The position numbers and the translations under genes are program-made. Below, piece by piece: positions 28,748-40,929 of a stretch of DNA of 64,000 nucleotides. Every line of letters begins with the position of its first letter. Position 1 is the stretch's first letter. Location of the stretch: NCBI GenBank assembly GCA_032871835.1, contig CM065297.1, positions 23,056,098 through 23,120,097 on the forward strand. The letters are read 5' to 3'. This stretch comes from Dipteronia dyeriana. Lineage: Eukaryota; Streptophyta; Magnoliopsida; Sapindales; Sapindaceae. Under the pieces are notes generated by a model that worked only from the letters and a program-made list of their open reading frames with translations, was not told the origin of the DNA and made no database searches.

Positions 28748-31221
28748 TGTTAGGATTATGCTCGATAGTAAGAGTGTAATATTGTAATTAACAATCTTTT
28801 CATATGAATAAGTGATTTCTAGTTTAATAAATCTTATAGCATTTATAGTTTAATTATTATAATTTTCAAAAGTAAATAATCATAAGGTCAAAAGACTATG
28901 AGAAAAGAAGAATTGTTCATACATCTAGATATGTATGAGGCAGACACAATTCTTTAGTTAGTCTTGAATAATATTCACAACTTAAGATAAAAGGTTGTGC
29001 GCCTTTATCTTGTCAAAGTTGTAGATTCTTTTGCTAGCATTTGAGTGGGATCAAATGTGTTATGATAAGTCTAAAATCATCAAAGTGTGGTGTTTTTGGG
29101 CAAAAGACTCTAGTGCACTGGGTGCATTTAATAGGATCAAAATGAAATACTTTATCTAGAACCATAAATGGATAAAAGTTTTCATTTGAAGACAATCAGA
29201 GAGTCTATCTCAATCCTGAGATAAATGATGGACTTATGATTGCAAGTGTTATCATTTGAGCTATCAATGAGTACGATTATATAGCATAGTCTATCCTCAA
29301 TAGTTTGGTGTTATTCATTCGTTAATCGATAGAGGATTTCATTTATAGATATGGACATCATGGCTCCGTTTATTGAATGAGAGTAAAATACCATCATATG
29401 GATGTTTTGAGGTATTGGATATTAAATCTTAACATTAAGTTTTCAATAGTGTCTATTGAAACATGGCTTCTGGACAAGTCAAAATATCCAAGTTCAAAAT
29501 GTGGTCATATGAGTAAATATGGTATCTTGGAGAGCTATGTGCGGTCTATGAGCTCTTGGCGATTACTGGTATTATTCACGAGGACACACTTTCTCCAATA
29601 AGGTTGTCTAGGGTATGAGTGAGTAACATCAACTTATTCTATGTTTATTTAAGAGTTCAATTTTAGTTCTTTAGTGGAATGAACTAAAATTAAATAGATC
29701 GGACCTAAGTGAATCGTTTGTTGATTGTGATTGGGTTGTGTCTATTGGAGCATAAATTTTAATAGCCCGCCAACATCCCCAATCCACACGAACTTGCATG
29801 GATCACTTGATATATTCTACCGGACCAATTTAGGGTCCATCTAGAATTGTATTAAGGCATGAGAACTTGTTTCTTTTTGTAAGAATAGGTCTAGTTCACA
29901 TGTGGACTTTTTATTAAGGTCCAATGGATTTAATAAAATAAGAAAAATAATATATGACCCATATATATGGTATGAGCGGCAAGGCTATTAAGAATAACTT
30001 AAATATATTATTTTTATTTTATTATTTAATTAAATAGAAATTACTTAATTTGTTAATTAATTAATTATTTAATTAAAAGTCAAAATCTTTTTCCTAGTAG
30101 GAGATGACCTCCTAAAACTATACTATTGTTGGTAGTATAGTTAATGTTAAAGACTATATTTGATAAGTAGATAAATAAAAGGAATTATTTATCTAATCAA
30201 ATTAGGAAGTCTTTAATATGGTTACAAATACACTATTGGGTTGGATTAGGAGTCTTGGTGTAGGAAAGATTTTTTTTTGGAAAAGGATTATTGGTCCCCA
30301 AGTAAAACTACTTAATGGTAGAATTCTTCTTTGAAAAGGATTCTTAACCACCAAGTAAATCTACCTAAGGATAGGATTCTTGTCCGTCAAATAACTCATT
30401 CTTAGGAAAGAATAAACTCTCCTAATCTATATCAAAGAGAAATTCGGCCAGCCCATGTGTATATAGGAGAGAATAGATTTCATTTTAGATAATGATTCTT
30501 AACTACCCAATGAATCCACCTAAGGAAAGGATTCTTGCCAACCAAGTAAATCCTTCTTAGGAGAGGATTTATGATCCTATATATATATATGTGTATGAGA
30601 AATTCGGCCAGCCCTAAGGCAATTGAGAGGAGAATTTTGGCCATCCCTATTTTTCTAAGAAAAGAATTCGGCCAACATAGGAATTTTGAGGAAGAAAAAT
30701 CTGATTTTACTCTAGACAAAATTCGATCATCTCTAAACAATAGTGTATGAATTCGGCCAAGAAGAGAAAAAGGGGAACGTTTTTGTTTTCAATAGTACAC
30801 TAGTATCATTTACATCATAAGGGTTTTGTGTACAACATTGAATCAAGGTTCACACGAGTTTCAATCAAGTTGATTGATAATTCTCAAGTGACCGGATGTC
30901 CTTGGATTTTTTCACTTGGAGGATATTTGTAACTAACAAAGAAAAGATTTTGTTTTGTCTCCATCCTCAGGTATACAATTAAAAGAAAGGGTGCCCACAC
31001 TCCTAGGTGATTCACGTTCGTGATTGGATTGGAAGATCTTACGGAATCAATTTGGCGCTTGTTCAATCGTCACGAGAAAAAGGTACGATACTTTTATATA
31101 CGTCAATTAATCTAGGGTTAAGGTTCTCGTTGCATAAAAAGGAAAAAAAATTATTTATACGCAAACCCTAATTTTCATTTTCTCACGCTTCCGTTGCGTT
31201 TTGAACCTTTTTTTTCCTACA
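28748..31221 (+). mobile_element. Solo LTR, family A, full-length copy (A2)
   Basis: 2474 bp, TGTTAGGATTATGCTCGATAG to TTTTTTTTCCTACA. It lies exactly between two parts of one RT and has no internal domain. No 5-bp target duplication is visible (CTAGT left, CCCAT right), unlike A4 and A5. It carries a degenerate ~40-bp tandem array around 30250-30560 and a TATA-like AT run near 30580. It serves as the reference for the other A copies. Confidence 0.9.
30250..30560 (+). repeat. ~40-bp tandem array in LTR A2
   Basis: Six or so degenerate units built on AAGGATTCTTG, then a 'ccaccaagtaaat' type segment, then 'ctacctaagga'. Also seen in A3 (43150-43310), A5 (54640-54760) and A6 (61640-61770). Confidence 0.75.
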
Positions 31222-32330
31222 CCCATGTTTAAGTCTATTAGGATTCTCTTATCCATTGCTATCTATTTCGATTATGAAATTTGGCAAATGGATGTCAAGA
31301 CTCCATTCTTGAATGGCAATCTTGATGAGAGCATCTATATGATGCAACCAGAGGGATTCGTGTCTCCAGATCAAGAGCAAAAGGTTTGCAAGCTGCAAAG
31401 GTCCATCTATGGACTTAAGCAAGCATCTAGATCTTGGAACATCAGGTTTGATGATGTAATCAAAACCTATGGCTTCGAGTAGAACATTGATGAGCCTTGT
31501 GTCTACAAGCGCATCATTGATAAGAAAGTAGTTTTCTTAGTCCTATGCGTAGATGATATCCTACTCATTGGGAATGATGTGGGAGTGTTGTCAGATGTAA
31601 AGGGCTGGCTGGCTAGCCAATTCCAAATGAAATATTTGGGAGAGGCAAGTTATGTTCTAGGGATCCAACTTATAAGGGATCGTAAGAACAAACTTATAGC
31701 ACTGTCTCAGGCATCATATATCGACAAGATTCTTGTACGATTTTTGATGCAGAACTCCAAGAAAGGTAATTTACCTTCCAGGCATGGAGTTCACTTGTCT
31801 AAGGAACAGTGTCCTAAGACACCTCAATAAGTTGAGGATATGAGACGTGTACCCTATGCATCAGCAGTAGGTAGTCTTATGTATGCTATGTTATGCACGA
31901 GACCGGACATCTGCTATGTAGTGGGAGTAGTCAGTAGATACCAGTCTAACTCAGGATTGGATCATTGGGTTGTTGTTAAGACTATTCTCAAGTATCTTTT
32001 GAGAACGAGAAATTATATGCTAGTGTATTCCGGACAGGATTTGATCCTATTAGGATACACGGATTCTGATTTTCTGTCAAACAAGGATTCTAGAAAATCC
32101 ACGTCTGGATCAGTATTCACCTTGAGTGGTGGAGCCATTGTGTGGAGAAGTATCAAGCAACCTTGCATTGCTGACTCCACCATGGAAGCTGAATATGTAG
32201 CTGTTTGTGAAGCTGCTAAAGAGGTTGTCTGGCTTCGTAAGTTCTTGAGTGATTTGGAAGTTGTTCCAGACCTGGATAAGCCCATCACACTTTATTGTGA
32301 TAACAGTGGTGTTGTGGCTAATTCTTAAGA
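31222..32330 (+). pseudogene. Copia reverse transcriptase (palm) and RNase H
   Basis: Continues the RT after the A2 insertion: 'SIRILLSIA', 'IWQMDVKTPFLNGNLDESIYM', 'YGLKQASRSWNIRFDD', a TAG at about 31480, then the catalytic 'CVDDILLIGND' (codons 31546-31557), 'MKYLGEASYVLGIQL' and 'LSQASYIDKIL'. A TAA at about 31829 precedes 'YASAVGSLMYAMLCTRPDI'. RNase H follows with 'GYTDSDF', 'DSTMEAEYVAVCEAAKE' and 'LYCDNSGVVA'. Stop at 32326-32328. All RT/RNase H key residues are kept; the breaks are stops. Confidence 0.9.
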
Positions 32331-32545
32331 ACCAAGAAGCCCCAAGAGAGGGAAGCATATAGAGAGAAAGTATCATCTCATCATAGAGATAGTGCAGAGA
32401 GGAGATTGATCGTCACCAAGATAGCCTCACAAGACAATCATGTTGATCCCTTTACGAAAATCTTAACGGCTAAAGTGTTTTCAGGTCACCTAGATGGTCT
32501 AGGGTTACGAGACATGCCTCACATGCTTTAGTGCAAGTGGGAGAT
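32331..32545 (+). other. Copia 3' end and polypurine tract
   Basis: The end of the RNase H tail in broken frames ('KHIERKYHLI', the usual C-terminal segment), then the purine-rich GCAAGTGGGAGAT (32533-32545) directly before the 3' LTR. Confidence 0.8.
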
Positions 32546-34467
32546 TGTTGGGGTTTATACCCTAAACATGTAACTTGTAAATGGATTTATGAAGTAAATA
32601 AAAAAGAAAGGTTTAATTCATTATGTTATGTTATTTATTTTATAAACTTGTGTAAATATTAACATACTGGATTGCCGGATGTAATCTCAAACTGTGTATA
32701 TGAGTGTCATATACAGATGGATACAGTAAGAGACGTGCAATCTAAAGAGTCCATAGATAGCAAATAAAGCTTGGTACTTTATTTGTGGTTAATCTATAGC
32801 TGCGGTCCATTCCGTAATATACAGTGATTCTATCCTGAATCATTCATATGAGATATTGGAATGGAGACACCTTGTATGATGTGATCATATAGTACTGGGT
32901 CATGATCTATATGAATCTCACAGCAAGATCCGTTTACCGATGAGATTCATATATATCAACTAATGATAGCTATATATGGGTGATCTTAATCCTGAGTGTC
33001 TTATCGACTCCTTTAGGTTAGATCATGGTCTTTGATATGCCATGGGTGAGGTCAGATGCATTTCCTGATCAATATACTCCGTATGTTGGGATTACGGTTT
33101 GGCTTGTGGCTGAGAAGGTTTGTACACGATAGTGGAATCCACTCCTTCTTGTGAGAAGCAGATGGTAGTTCCCTTAATGGTTGATTCGGGGCTTGGACAA
33201 TTTGAGTGCTCTCCTAATTCCGTGAGGAAATAGGATTTATTTTCCATTAGAGAATTAATGGTACTTAAAGGATTTATGTAATTAGAGGGGTATAACGGAC
33301 ATTATGACCCAACTCTAATTATGAACTACTGTGAAGGATCACACCATATGTAATAGCTATATCGATGGACACCGAGTTGTATCGGTCTGTGTAAAAACGT
33401 CTACAATTGATAGAGTGCAGCTTCGGGTTTTTAGTGGAATAACACCGGAGTTATTAATCAAAGAATATTAATTAAATAGTTTAATTAATGATTCTGAGGA
33501 TTATTGGAGCTCAAAATACTGTGGGTCCATTAGGTCCCCTTGTTAGCCCGATCGATTTAGGTAACAAGGGTCACGATTAATTAATTGGATTGTCCAATTA
33601 ATTATGTTACAAAAGTGACACTTAATTTATTCGAGAATTAATTGAATAATGAGATTATTTAATTAATGAATAATGGTGATTAAATAACTTAAATAATGAG
33701 ATTATTTAATTATGTTATTAATCACTAAATGGATGGTATACGTTGATATTTATTTTTGAATAAAATAAGATAATGTGATTATTTTAGTAAATTAAATTAA
33801 ATATATTATTTTTTAATTTAAATAGTTTGAATTCAAAATTAAAATCAAATAAAAGATATGAGATATTTTTTATTTGAAAGTTTTTAAAAATCAAATATAG
33901 ATTTGATCAAATATTTAAATATTATATATATGATATATATTATTTAAAAAAAAAAGGTGTGCGTGAGAATATGCACATCACTGATTTATATATATATATA
34001 TTGACAAAAGTGGGTTTTGTTTCTGGGAAAACCCGCATTTAGAGAAAAAAAAAACAAAAACAAAAAACAAAAACAAAACCTTACTTGATTGCATAGTGGA
34101 TGCATGAACCAATAAGTGCAAGTGTGTGCACTGTGAAACGATCAGTTCAAGGTTGTTTTTTTTATGCGTTAGTTATTGTGTGCAAGTGTGTGCATAAAAT
34201 AACATCAAAAAAAGAGAATTTTTTTTTGGTGCAAGTGTTGTTTACCATTATCAAGAAGAAATAGTTTCTTCATTCGTTTTTCTCAACACCCTCCATCCTA
34301 AGTTCCAAAGAACCGTGACGCGCCCACATGCAGTTACTAGTCCCGGGATATAGCTAGGAAGATCATTGGTACAGATGAGAGCAAATCGAAAAGTGAAGGA
34401 GCCTCCAAACGTTGGTATTGTTCTATTTTATTCTTCATTTTTATTATTGATTACAATTTCATGTATT

Positions 34468-34530
<63 letters not shown>

Positions 34531-34667
34531 AGCGTAATAAATTTATATGTATTTGTCCCAAAAATAAATACGATCCCAAGTTCACTGGTTCTAGATACAG
34601 ATTACGATTTGTATAAAAAAAATTAAAACTCATTTCCGTTGCGTGACCGGTGAACGGGGTTCCAACA
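32546..34667 (+). mobile_element. 3' LTR of copia element
   Basis: 2122 bp, TGTTGGGGTTTATACCC to GGTTCCAACA, followed by GTGCA. A 57-bp (AT)n run at 34471-34527 is absent from the matching place of the 5' LTR. Confidence 0.95.
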
Positions 34668-34922
34668 GTGCACACAAGATATGGACAAGAAAAGCCTTAT
34701 GGACTCACAACGGGCAATCAGAGCAAAAGTCTCCTTAAAATCGATGCTCTCAATTTGAGAGTATCTTTGTACTACAAGTCTAGCCTTATTTCGCACATTG
34801 TTGACATGCTCATCCGACTTGTTCCTATACACCCATTTAGATCCAATGACATTGGTGTTCTTGGGTTTAGGAACTAGAGTCCAACCCTCAATTCTTTCAA
34901 ATTGGTTTAGCTCTTCTTGCAT
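34668..34922 (-). pseudogene. Sirevirus reverse transcriptase, N-terminal part
   Basis: Minus-strand frame 'MQEELNQFERIEGWTLVPKP', 'VIGSKWVYRNKSDE', 'NKARLVVQRYSQIESIDFKET' and 'ARCESIRLFLSISC', the opening of copia RT. It stops at the GTGCA target duplication. Codons beyond that belong to the inserted LTR. It continues at 22406 leftward. Confidence 0.9.
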
Positions 34923-35933
34923 AGCAAGAACCTAAACCTCATCATTCAAGGCTTCTTCAACCTTTTTGGGTTCAATTTGAGGTGTGTAACAAGTATAGCT
35001 AATTTGATTAGTTAATTGATGCCTAGTCCTAACACCCTCATTACATCTCCAAGAATGTCGTTCTTATTGTGGAGATGTGTAACCCATGGAGAGGGTTCTT
35101 TAGAGTCCAAAGATGGATCTCTATCAAGAGATTAAACGATCTATTCATTAAGGTTTAACTTCACATCACTTGAAGTATCACCATTATTCTCCAATGAAGA
35201 ATCATCAATCACAATAACATCCTCATCATGTTCACTAGTCTTCGGCCTAAAATCATCTATGACAGCATTTTATGATTCCATGACACTCCAAGTTTTCAAA
35301 TTGAAGATTCTATAGGCCTTATTATTTAGGGCATAGCCAATTAAAATTCCCTCATCACTCTTGGCATTAAATTTGCCAAGTTGATCTTGGTCATTAAGAA
35401 TGTAACATTTGCTTCTAAATGAGTAGAATTAGCTCACATTTGGCTTCCTACCCTTCCACAATTCATAGGAGGTTTGCTTAGTGTTGGGCTTTAGAAAAAC
35501 TATATTTCCTATATAGCAAGCATTATTGATGACCTCTGCCTATGGATTCCTAGGCACATTGTTGTAAAGCAACATCACACGAGCCATTTCTTGAAGGACC
35601 CTATTCTTCCTTTTTACAACCCCATTTTGTTGAGGAGTTCAAGGAGCCGAAAACTCATAGGAAATACCAAAGCTATTACAAAAGTTTTCAAAACAAATAT
35701 TCCAAATTCCTTCCCACGGTCTCTTCTAATCCTTTTAATGCTTTTAATGTGAGAGATTTTCTCATTTTGAATTTTAGTGCAAAGTATTTTAAATTTTTAA
35801 AATGTTTCAGATTTTTCTCTAAGAAAATATGTCAATGTAAATCTAGAGAAATCATCAACACATATAAAATTGTATCTCTTACCACCAAGACTCTCGGTTT
35901 GCATGAGACCTATAAGGTCCATATATAAGAGCT
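34923..35933 (-). pseudogene. Sirevirus integrase, degenerate
   Basis: No long open frame, but the minus strand shows copia integrase pieces: 'TPQQNGVVKRKNRVLQEMARVML' near 35580-35650 (catalytic Glu replaced by Lys in 'VVKRKN'), 'SYELWKGRKPNVS' near 35440-35480 and a 'GYALNNKAYRIFN'-type segment near 35300-35350, with many stops between them. Confidence 0.7.
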
Positions 35934-36566
35934 CTAATGGCATCTTGGTGGTGAGATACTTGCCTTTATTGTGCATACTTTTGGTATGTTTTCCTTGTTG
36001 ACAATGTCCATTAACACCATCAATTTTCTTCCAAGTTTGGGAAGCCTACACATAATTTTGAACTTATCTAAGATCTTCAAATCTCGATAGTTCATATGGC
36101 CAAGCCTTTGGTACCACAACTCAATTTGCTCACTTTTGGACACATTACAAGAGATGATGCTAGCTTCAAGACAATAACATTTGTTACTAGATCTCTTTCC
36201 TTTTAACAAGGTTTGTCCATTAGATTTTAAAATAGAGCAATCATTTCTATTAAACAAGACCGATAACCCATCATCATTAAGATGAGAAATGCTTATAAGA
36301 TTGACTTGCAAGCCATCAACAAATAAAGCATTTGATAAGGAGGGTAATCCAGGAATTAAAATGATTTCTTTCCATATGACTTTCTTTTTAGATCTATCAC
36401 CAAAAGTGACAAATCCACTATCATCCATGGCACGAGATTTTAAGAAACTCTTGTTTCTGGTCATGTGCCTAGAGCACCCACTATCCAAATACCAAGTATT
36501 AGAAACATTTGCCTTTGAGGCAATTTGAGCTACATGGAAAACATATTCATTACTTCTAATCCACAT
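35934..36566 (-). pseudogene. Sirevirus protease and gag-pre-integrase
   Basis: A 210-codon open frame with the intact protease site 'WYLDSGCSRHMT' (DSG codons 36477-36485), 'LIPGLPSLSNALFVDGLQVNLISISHL' and the pre-integrase motif 'ELWYQRLGHMNYRDL'. The protease would cut the gag-pol polyprotein. This is the best-kept part of the element. Neighbouring frames up and downstream are broken. Confidence 0.85.
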
Positions 36567-37579
36567 AGATTAGACATTTTCTTTCCAAGTGGTCGTGAAA
36601 TCATTGGCAATAGATTTCCTAGGAGCTTGCATTTTAGCTCTAGCCCATTATTTTCAATCATACTTTTAGTTATACATATTTTAATAAACTTGAAACAGTT
36701 TGGTCTAATATGACCATCAACACCATAAAAGTGACATGTATGAGTGAATTAAGAGGTCATGCCATTCCTTTGTGAGTACAAAGGGGCTTTCCTATGTCTT
36801 TGAGCTTGCCTTTGGTGTTGGATTGGAGAAGATTGCTTCCTTTGTAGATTGCTTCTTGGTTTAGTGATAGTTAGGTTGTGGAAAGCTCGCTTGGCATGAT
36901 CTCATTGGTTGAGCTTGACCTTGACTCTTTAGTGCCACCTTAACTTGGACATTTTTAGAGCACTCTCCTAGTTAAATTTTCGTTATAGGATGTTAGGGAG
37001 GACGAGGCTTTTTGATGTCCACGCTCTTGACAAACACCATTTTGCTTGGAGTTAAGGTTTCCTTGTCATCGTCAAACCCTAGACCTATTTTATCATTGGG
37101 TTTCTTACCATCTCCCTACATATGGTCAAGCTTCTTCGTGGTTGAAGTAATCTTAGCAATAGTTTATTTTGCTGCTTCAAGCTCCATCTCCATCAAAGCT
37201 TCATTTCTTCTTATCAAAGCTTCATTTCTTCTTGTTACCTTCACTTCTCCATTCAAATGAATCACCACGGTTGATAGCTTGAGGTTCTCTTCCTGTAATC
37301 TTCGAACCTCTCTCTTCATCTTCAACCTTGAACTTTGACAGTGCTCAACAAACCCTTCAAGGTCCATGCCTTCTACATTTCCATTTGTAGAGTGAGATGA
37401 AGAGCTCTAATCACTTGAGTAAACTTCACTTTGTTTCTCTTCCTCTTGGTCATCTATTTCTTCCTTACTCTTGAGAGCGGATGAAAAGGCAATGAAATTT
37501 GCCATATGGTCTTCATTACCAAGGATTCTTCTTCCTCTTCCAAGTCATCATTATCGCTCCATGTGGCATCCATTGATTT
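36567..37579 (-). pseudogene. Sirevirus gag C-terminal region with second zinc knuckle
   Basis: Broken frames. A second knuckle-like motif lies at about 36703-36738 ('CHFYGVDGHIRPNC', with the second Cys changed to Tyr). A second knuckle of the form CxxCGxxGHIRPxC is characteristic of Sireviruses. Around 37164-37367 a Glu/Arg-rich stretch predicts a coiled coil. Confidence 0.65.
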
Positions 37580-38596
37580 TTATTTCTTTTTCCTCTTCAA
37601 ATTAGCACACTCAGGAGCAATGTGACCATATCCACTACACTCAAAGCATTGAATGCTCTTCTTGGAGTCCTTCTCTTGGGTTTTCGACATCTTCTTAAAG
37701 GGAGTCTTCTTCTTCAAATCTTGACCTTTGAATTGAAGTCCTTTCTTGTCAAGCTTCACAAACTTCTTGAATCTTTTGACCATGAGAGCCATCTCCTCAT
37801 CAAAGTCTTCCGCTTTTTTCTCAACCTTAGAGGTCTTCAAAGCAATGCTCTTTTGCTTCTTTGGAGGTGTAGGTGTAAAAGTCTACATAGACTTATATGC
37901 TAGAAGTCTTCCAATGACTTCACTTAGCTTCATGTTCTTGTAGTCACTATTCTCCTCAAATCTTACCGGAAGCGACCTTATAATATTTAGGTTGATTCTC
38001 CTATCTGAATAAGGGTCACCAAGTTGATGGTTTTGATTGACTATGTCCATAAACTTCACTTGAAAGTCATTGAAGCATTCATGCTCCTCCATCCTAATGG
38101 TCTCAAATTGCATTTAAAGGACTTGGTGCTTAGAGTCCTTGACTACTTCGGTTCCTTCATGAACCGTCTCTATAATCTCCCATGTATCTTTAGCATTCCT
38201 AGTTGTTTGAATCAACTTGTACTGGTTGTCATCCATGGCGCATAAGATGGCATGCATTGCCTTATCGTTCTACTTAGAAGCTTCAAATTCTTGTGAGCTC
38301 CATTGAGAATTAGGCTTGGAGACTTCACCACCATCATTAGTGGTCATTGTTGGAGGAGTGTATCCATTTTCAATTGCCATCCATGCACGATCATCTATTT
38401 GACAGAGGTATAACTCCATCTTGCCTTTCCATGAGGCATAGTTCACCCCATTGAGAAAAGAGGATCTTGTGCTTGAGGCTCCCTCTTGTCCACCACTATT
38501 CCCCTGATAGTGTTTGGGGATTATGAGTGAGATGCAAATGAAATGCAACAAACAAATACAGCAATTCAAGACATACACACAAAGAGCTTGGATCAC
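37580..38596 (-). pseudogene. Sirevirus gag (capsid and first zinc knuckle)
   Basis: Three frames: 38270-38596 with 'FLNGVNYASWKGKMELYL' (gag N-terminus), 37883-38113 with 'RMEEHECFNDFQVKFMDIVNQ' and 'IIRSLPVRFEENSDY', and 37580-37840 with a Lys-rich stretch and the CCHC knuckle 'CFECSGYGHIAPEC'. Frameshifts separate them. The true start is probably the methionine before the 'GQEGASSTR' region. Confidence 0.8.
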
Positions 38597-38603
38597 TCAG
38601 GAA

Positions 38604-38619
38604 CCCGCTCTGATACCAA
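38604..38619 (-). other. Primer binding site of minus-strand Sirevirus
   Basis: Minus strand TTGGTATCAGAGCGGG, the Met-tRNA primer site of copia elements. It sets the LTR boundary at 38621 (plus strand TGAAATTAAC). Confidence 0.9.
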
Positions 38620-38620
38620 T

Positions 38621-38965
38621 TGAAATTAACTATTAAGTGTGTCTAATTAACCTAGAGGGGGTGAATAGGTTTTAATCGAATCAATTATCGATTCCATTCA
38701 AACGGGTCTGGGTGGTTTCTCCCCGTCTTGATATGCGACTTGGAAAGCAGATAGATGGATAAGGATGCTAGGTCCAACGAGGTAGGAGTCTAGCTCACAC
38801 AAATATATGCATGCATAATAAAATGAGATAGATGAGTGAAGGATAAGTCTTTTGTTCAAAGAGGTGGATTGACCAAGGGGGAAAAAGCATCACAAATGAT
38901 TATATGCTGAAAAACCCCGAAACAGTATCCAGAGGAAGGATAAAAACCCTTCCTTGTATATATAA

Positions 38966-38997
<32 letters not shown>

Positions 38998-39990
38998 TTG
39001 TTGGTATCAAGTGGTGCTCTTAGTTGCTTACAACAATGGCGAAATAGTACAACTATTGCTCTGGAGATCTAACAATAGTAATCGAGTGTTAACTGATACC
39101 AGTACATTCCCGATTAAGGTACACATACAGTGACGATCTAAGGAGAATATAGATGAAGAATGTAGGCTTCTCTTGGGCTTGTTGATCTCTGGAATAGACA
39201 TGAGATCTCCCTCCCTTTTTGGTGTTTAATCAGGCGTATTTACCAGTCTATTTTTGTCGACATTATTTTGGTAGGCCGGTACCTTCATGATACCATTCTC
39301 CTTACTGGGCAAGTAAAATACGTACCCCAGATAGGTCCCAAAATGGAATCGTGATACTCGGGTACCAGACTGGTGTCGTGGTACCTAGGTTCCAGGCAGG
39401 AGAAATCGGATATGAGGTACCGTGGTACCGGTTTTGCTTGATAACTGGTGGTATGTGGAAGTTTGATACGTCTTAGACACAAATTCTGATTATGCTTGTC
39501 ATTTGGCGAGATACCTCATTGAGGTTACCTGATAAGGTGCTTGATAGTTCCGATGATGAGGTACTCCTAGGTATCAATCTGGGGGTGAGGTACCTTAAGG
39601 TGTCGTTCTGGTTGTATGGAGCTTGATTCAACCGTGCTGGAGCTTCACAAATATATAAGAGCTTTACAAGCTTCTTCCTTCATGCTAGAAAGGTCATAAA
39701 TGTACCTCGACGGGATAGTGTGGCAATGTCAACGAGTCCGGGTATGAGTAGGACATTCTATGGAGGTGGATACCATCTACCTGCTTCCAAGATGGTTACA
39801 AGGTACCTTAGTCGTGTGAATCCCGGTACCCCAAGGTAGATGGTAGCTTGTCACATCGACCCGGTGCTAGGTAGTGTTTTCTACCAGGTAGGCCCTACTA
39901 GGTACAATGCAGATGGAAAATTCTTCTTTGGACCCTTGCTGAAAAAGGGTGTTAATAGAGCTTGTTGTCGACGGGTATGTAGAGGGAGTA
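38621..39990 (-). mobile_element. LTR region next to Sirevirus primer site, merging into GGTACC-rich block D-a
   Basis: The first ~100 bases are the Sirevirus LTR end ('cctagagggggtgaataggt', shared with other Sirevirus LTR ends). From about 38719 the sequence matches 53308-53850 and 59150-59430, and from about 39480 it also matches 45060-45560. It is dense in GGTACC and near matches. I could not find the boundary between a Sirevirus LTR and a Tat-like LTR here. A (GTAT)n run lies at 38971-38998. Confidence 0.55.
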
Positions 39991-40929
39991 AAAGGTCAGG
40001 TTCAAAGAGATGGAGTGGGTGAAGGAAACCACCAGGATAGGGTAGATGCGTGAACCAATAATCTGATAATCATCTGTTTATGTTGCCCAAAAATGGGGGT
40101 GGGCACCCTGTTGGATCAAGAAACGGAAAAACCATTCATGTTATTTTTCTATTGTTACCCTTTTGTTTTTATATAGCCTAGAATAGGGGATGGGCTCTCC
40201 GGTTTGAATGAATGAGGATGGTCTCTCTTTTCCATTTCCTGCTTATATCTAGTTGATCTCTAGCTCAGTTGAATATGTCTTGCTTTGTCTCCTCACTTAA
40301 ACTAGAATCCAGTCCCTCACATATACCTGACTTATGCAAAATTTGGTAATACAATGGAAGATTAATTTTTTTTTTGCTAAGAATAAAAAGTCAAATTAGA
40401 CCAGGTGACTGGTATCAGTTCCTGGTACTTAGCTAAATTTTAATCCTGTAAACTATAATACGTAGAGTTCTCTGTTTGAGGAGCCTTTGCAGGATGCTGT
40501 ACCCGTGGCTTGGGCTATCCCAGTATCTAGACTTAGGTAAATGACATGTAGCAAGTGCTTGGGTACTAGGGACATCTCTTTGCTGCAGCACATTTGAGCT
40601 CAAGTGATAGCTTAACTAAGGTGATCATTGCCATCACTTCAAGTCCCCAGTGCTTGCCTGGTCCAAACGAACCCTAATAACACAAAACAACTTGAAAATA
40701 GGTGAAGAATAAACTAGAGTAATGAGTGACTGGTACCAGATATATGTGGTACTTAGTCTAATTGATCCTGGTAGGATCTTTTAAAAATTGGCTTTCCTTT
40801 CTGGGATAGTCAAAGTATCAAGCATTCACATACTAGGGATGGTGACACTAAGGCAAAAAACCTGGTCGAACTATTCCAAGTACTCTCCGTCCCTGTATCA
40901 GGGAGGTACCTTACCATGGCGATCTAGAT
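39991..40929 (-). other. Tat-like 3' region, non-coding
   Basis: No coding seen. It has a 'aaaaatgggggtgggcaccc' G-rich stretch near 40091 that could be a polypurine tract remnant, and further GGTAC-containing segments (40430-40780). It lies between the LTR-like block and the 3'-UTR tandem array. Confidence 0.4.

Larger units (their letters stand above)
22412..34667 (+). mobile_element. Complete Ty1/copia element inserted in Sirevirus RT
   Basis: 5' LTR 22412-24517, primer site, gag, protease, integrase, RT-RNase H, polypurine tract, 3' LTR 32546-34667. It is flanked by a perfect 5-bp target duplication GTGCA (22407-22411 and 34668-34672). Removing the element rejoins the surrounding Sirevirus RT. 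The opening ~270 bases of the two LTRs differ at only about one position in 20, so it is much younger than its host. Solo LTR A2 interrupts its RT. Numerous stops make it non-autonomous. Confidence 0.95.
20063..38620 (-). mobile_element. Sirevirus-lineage copia element, minus strand, interrupted
   Basis: Minus-strand order: LTR end (38621), Met-tRNA-type primer site, gag with two zinc knuckles, protease, integrase, RT, RNase H, multiple polypurine tracts, start of 3' LTR. The repeated AGGGGGAG tracts and the gag pattern indicate the Sirevirus lineage. The RT is split by a complete copia element (22412-34667) with target duplication GTGCA. Its own 3' LTR is truncated near 20063. Confidence 0.8.
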
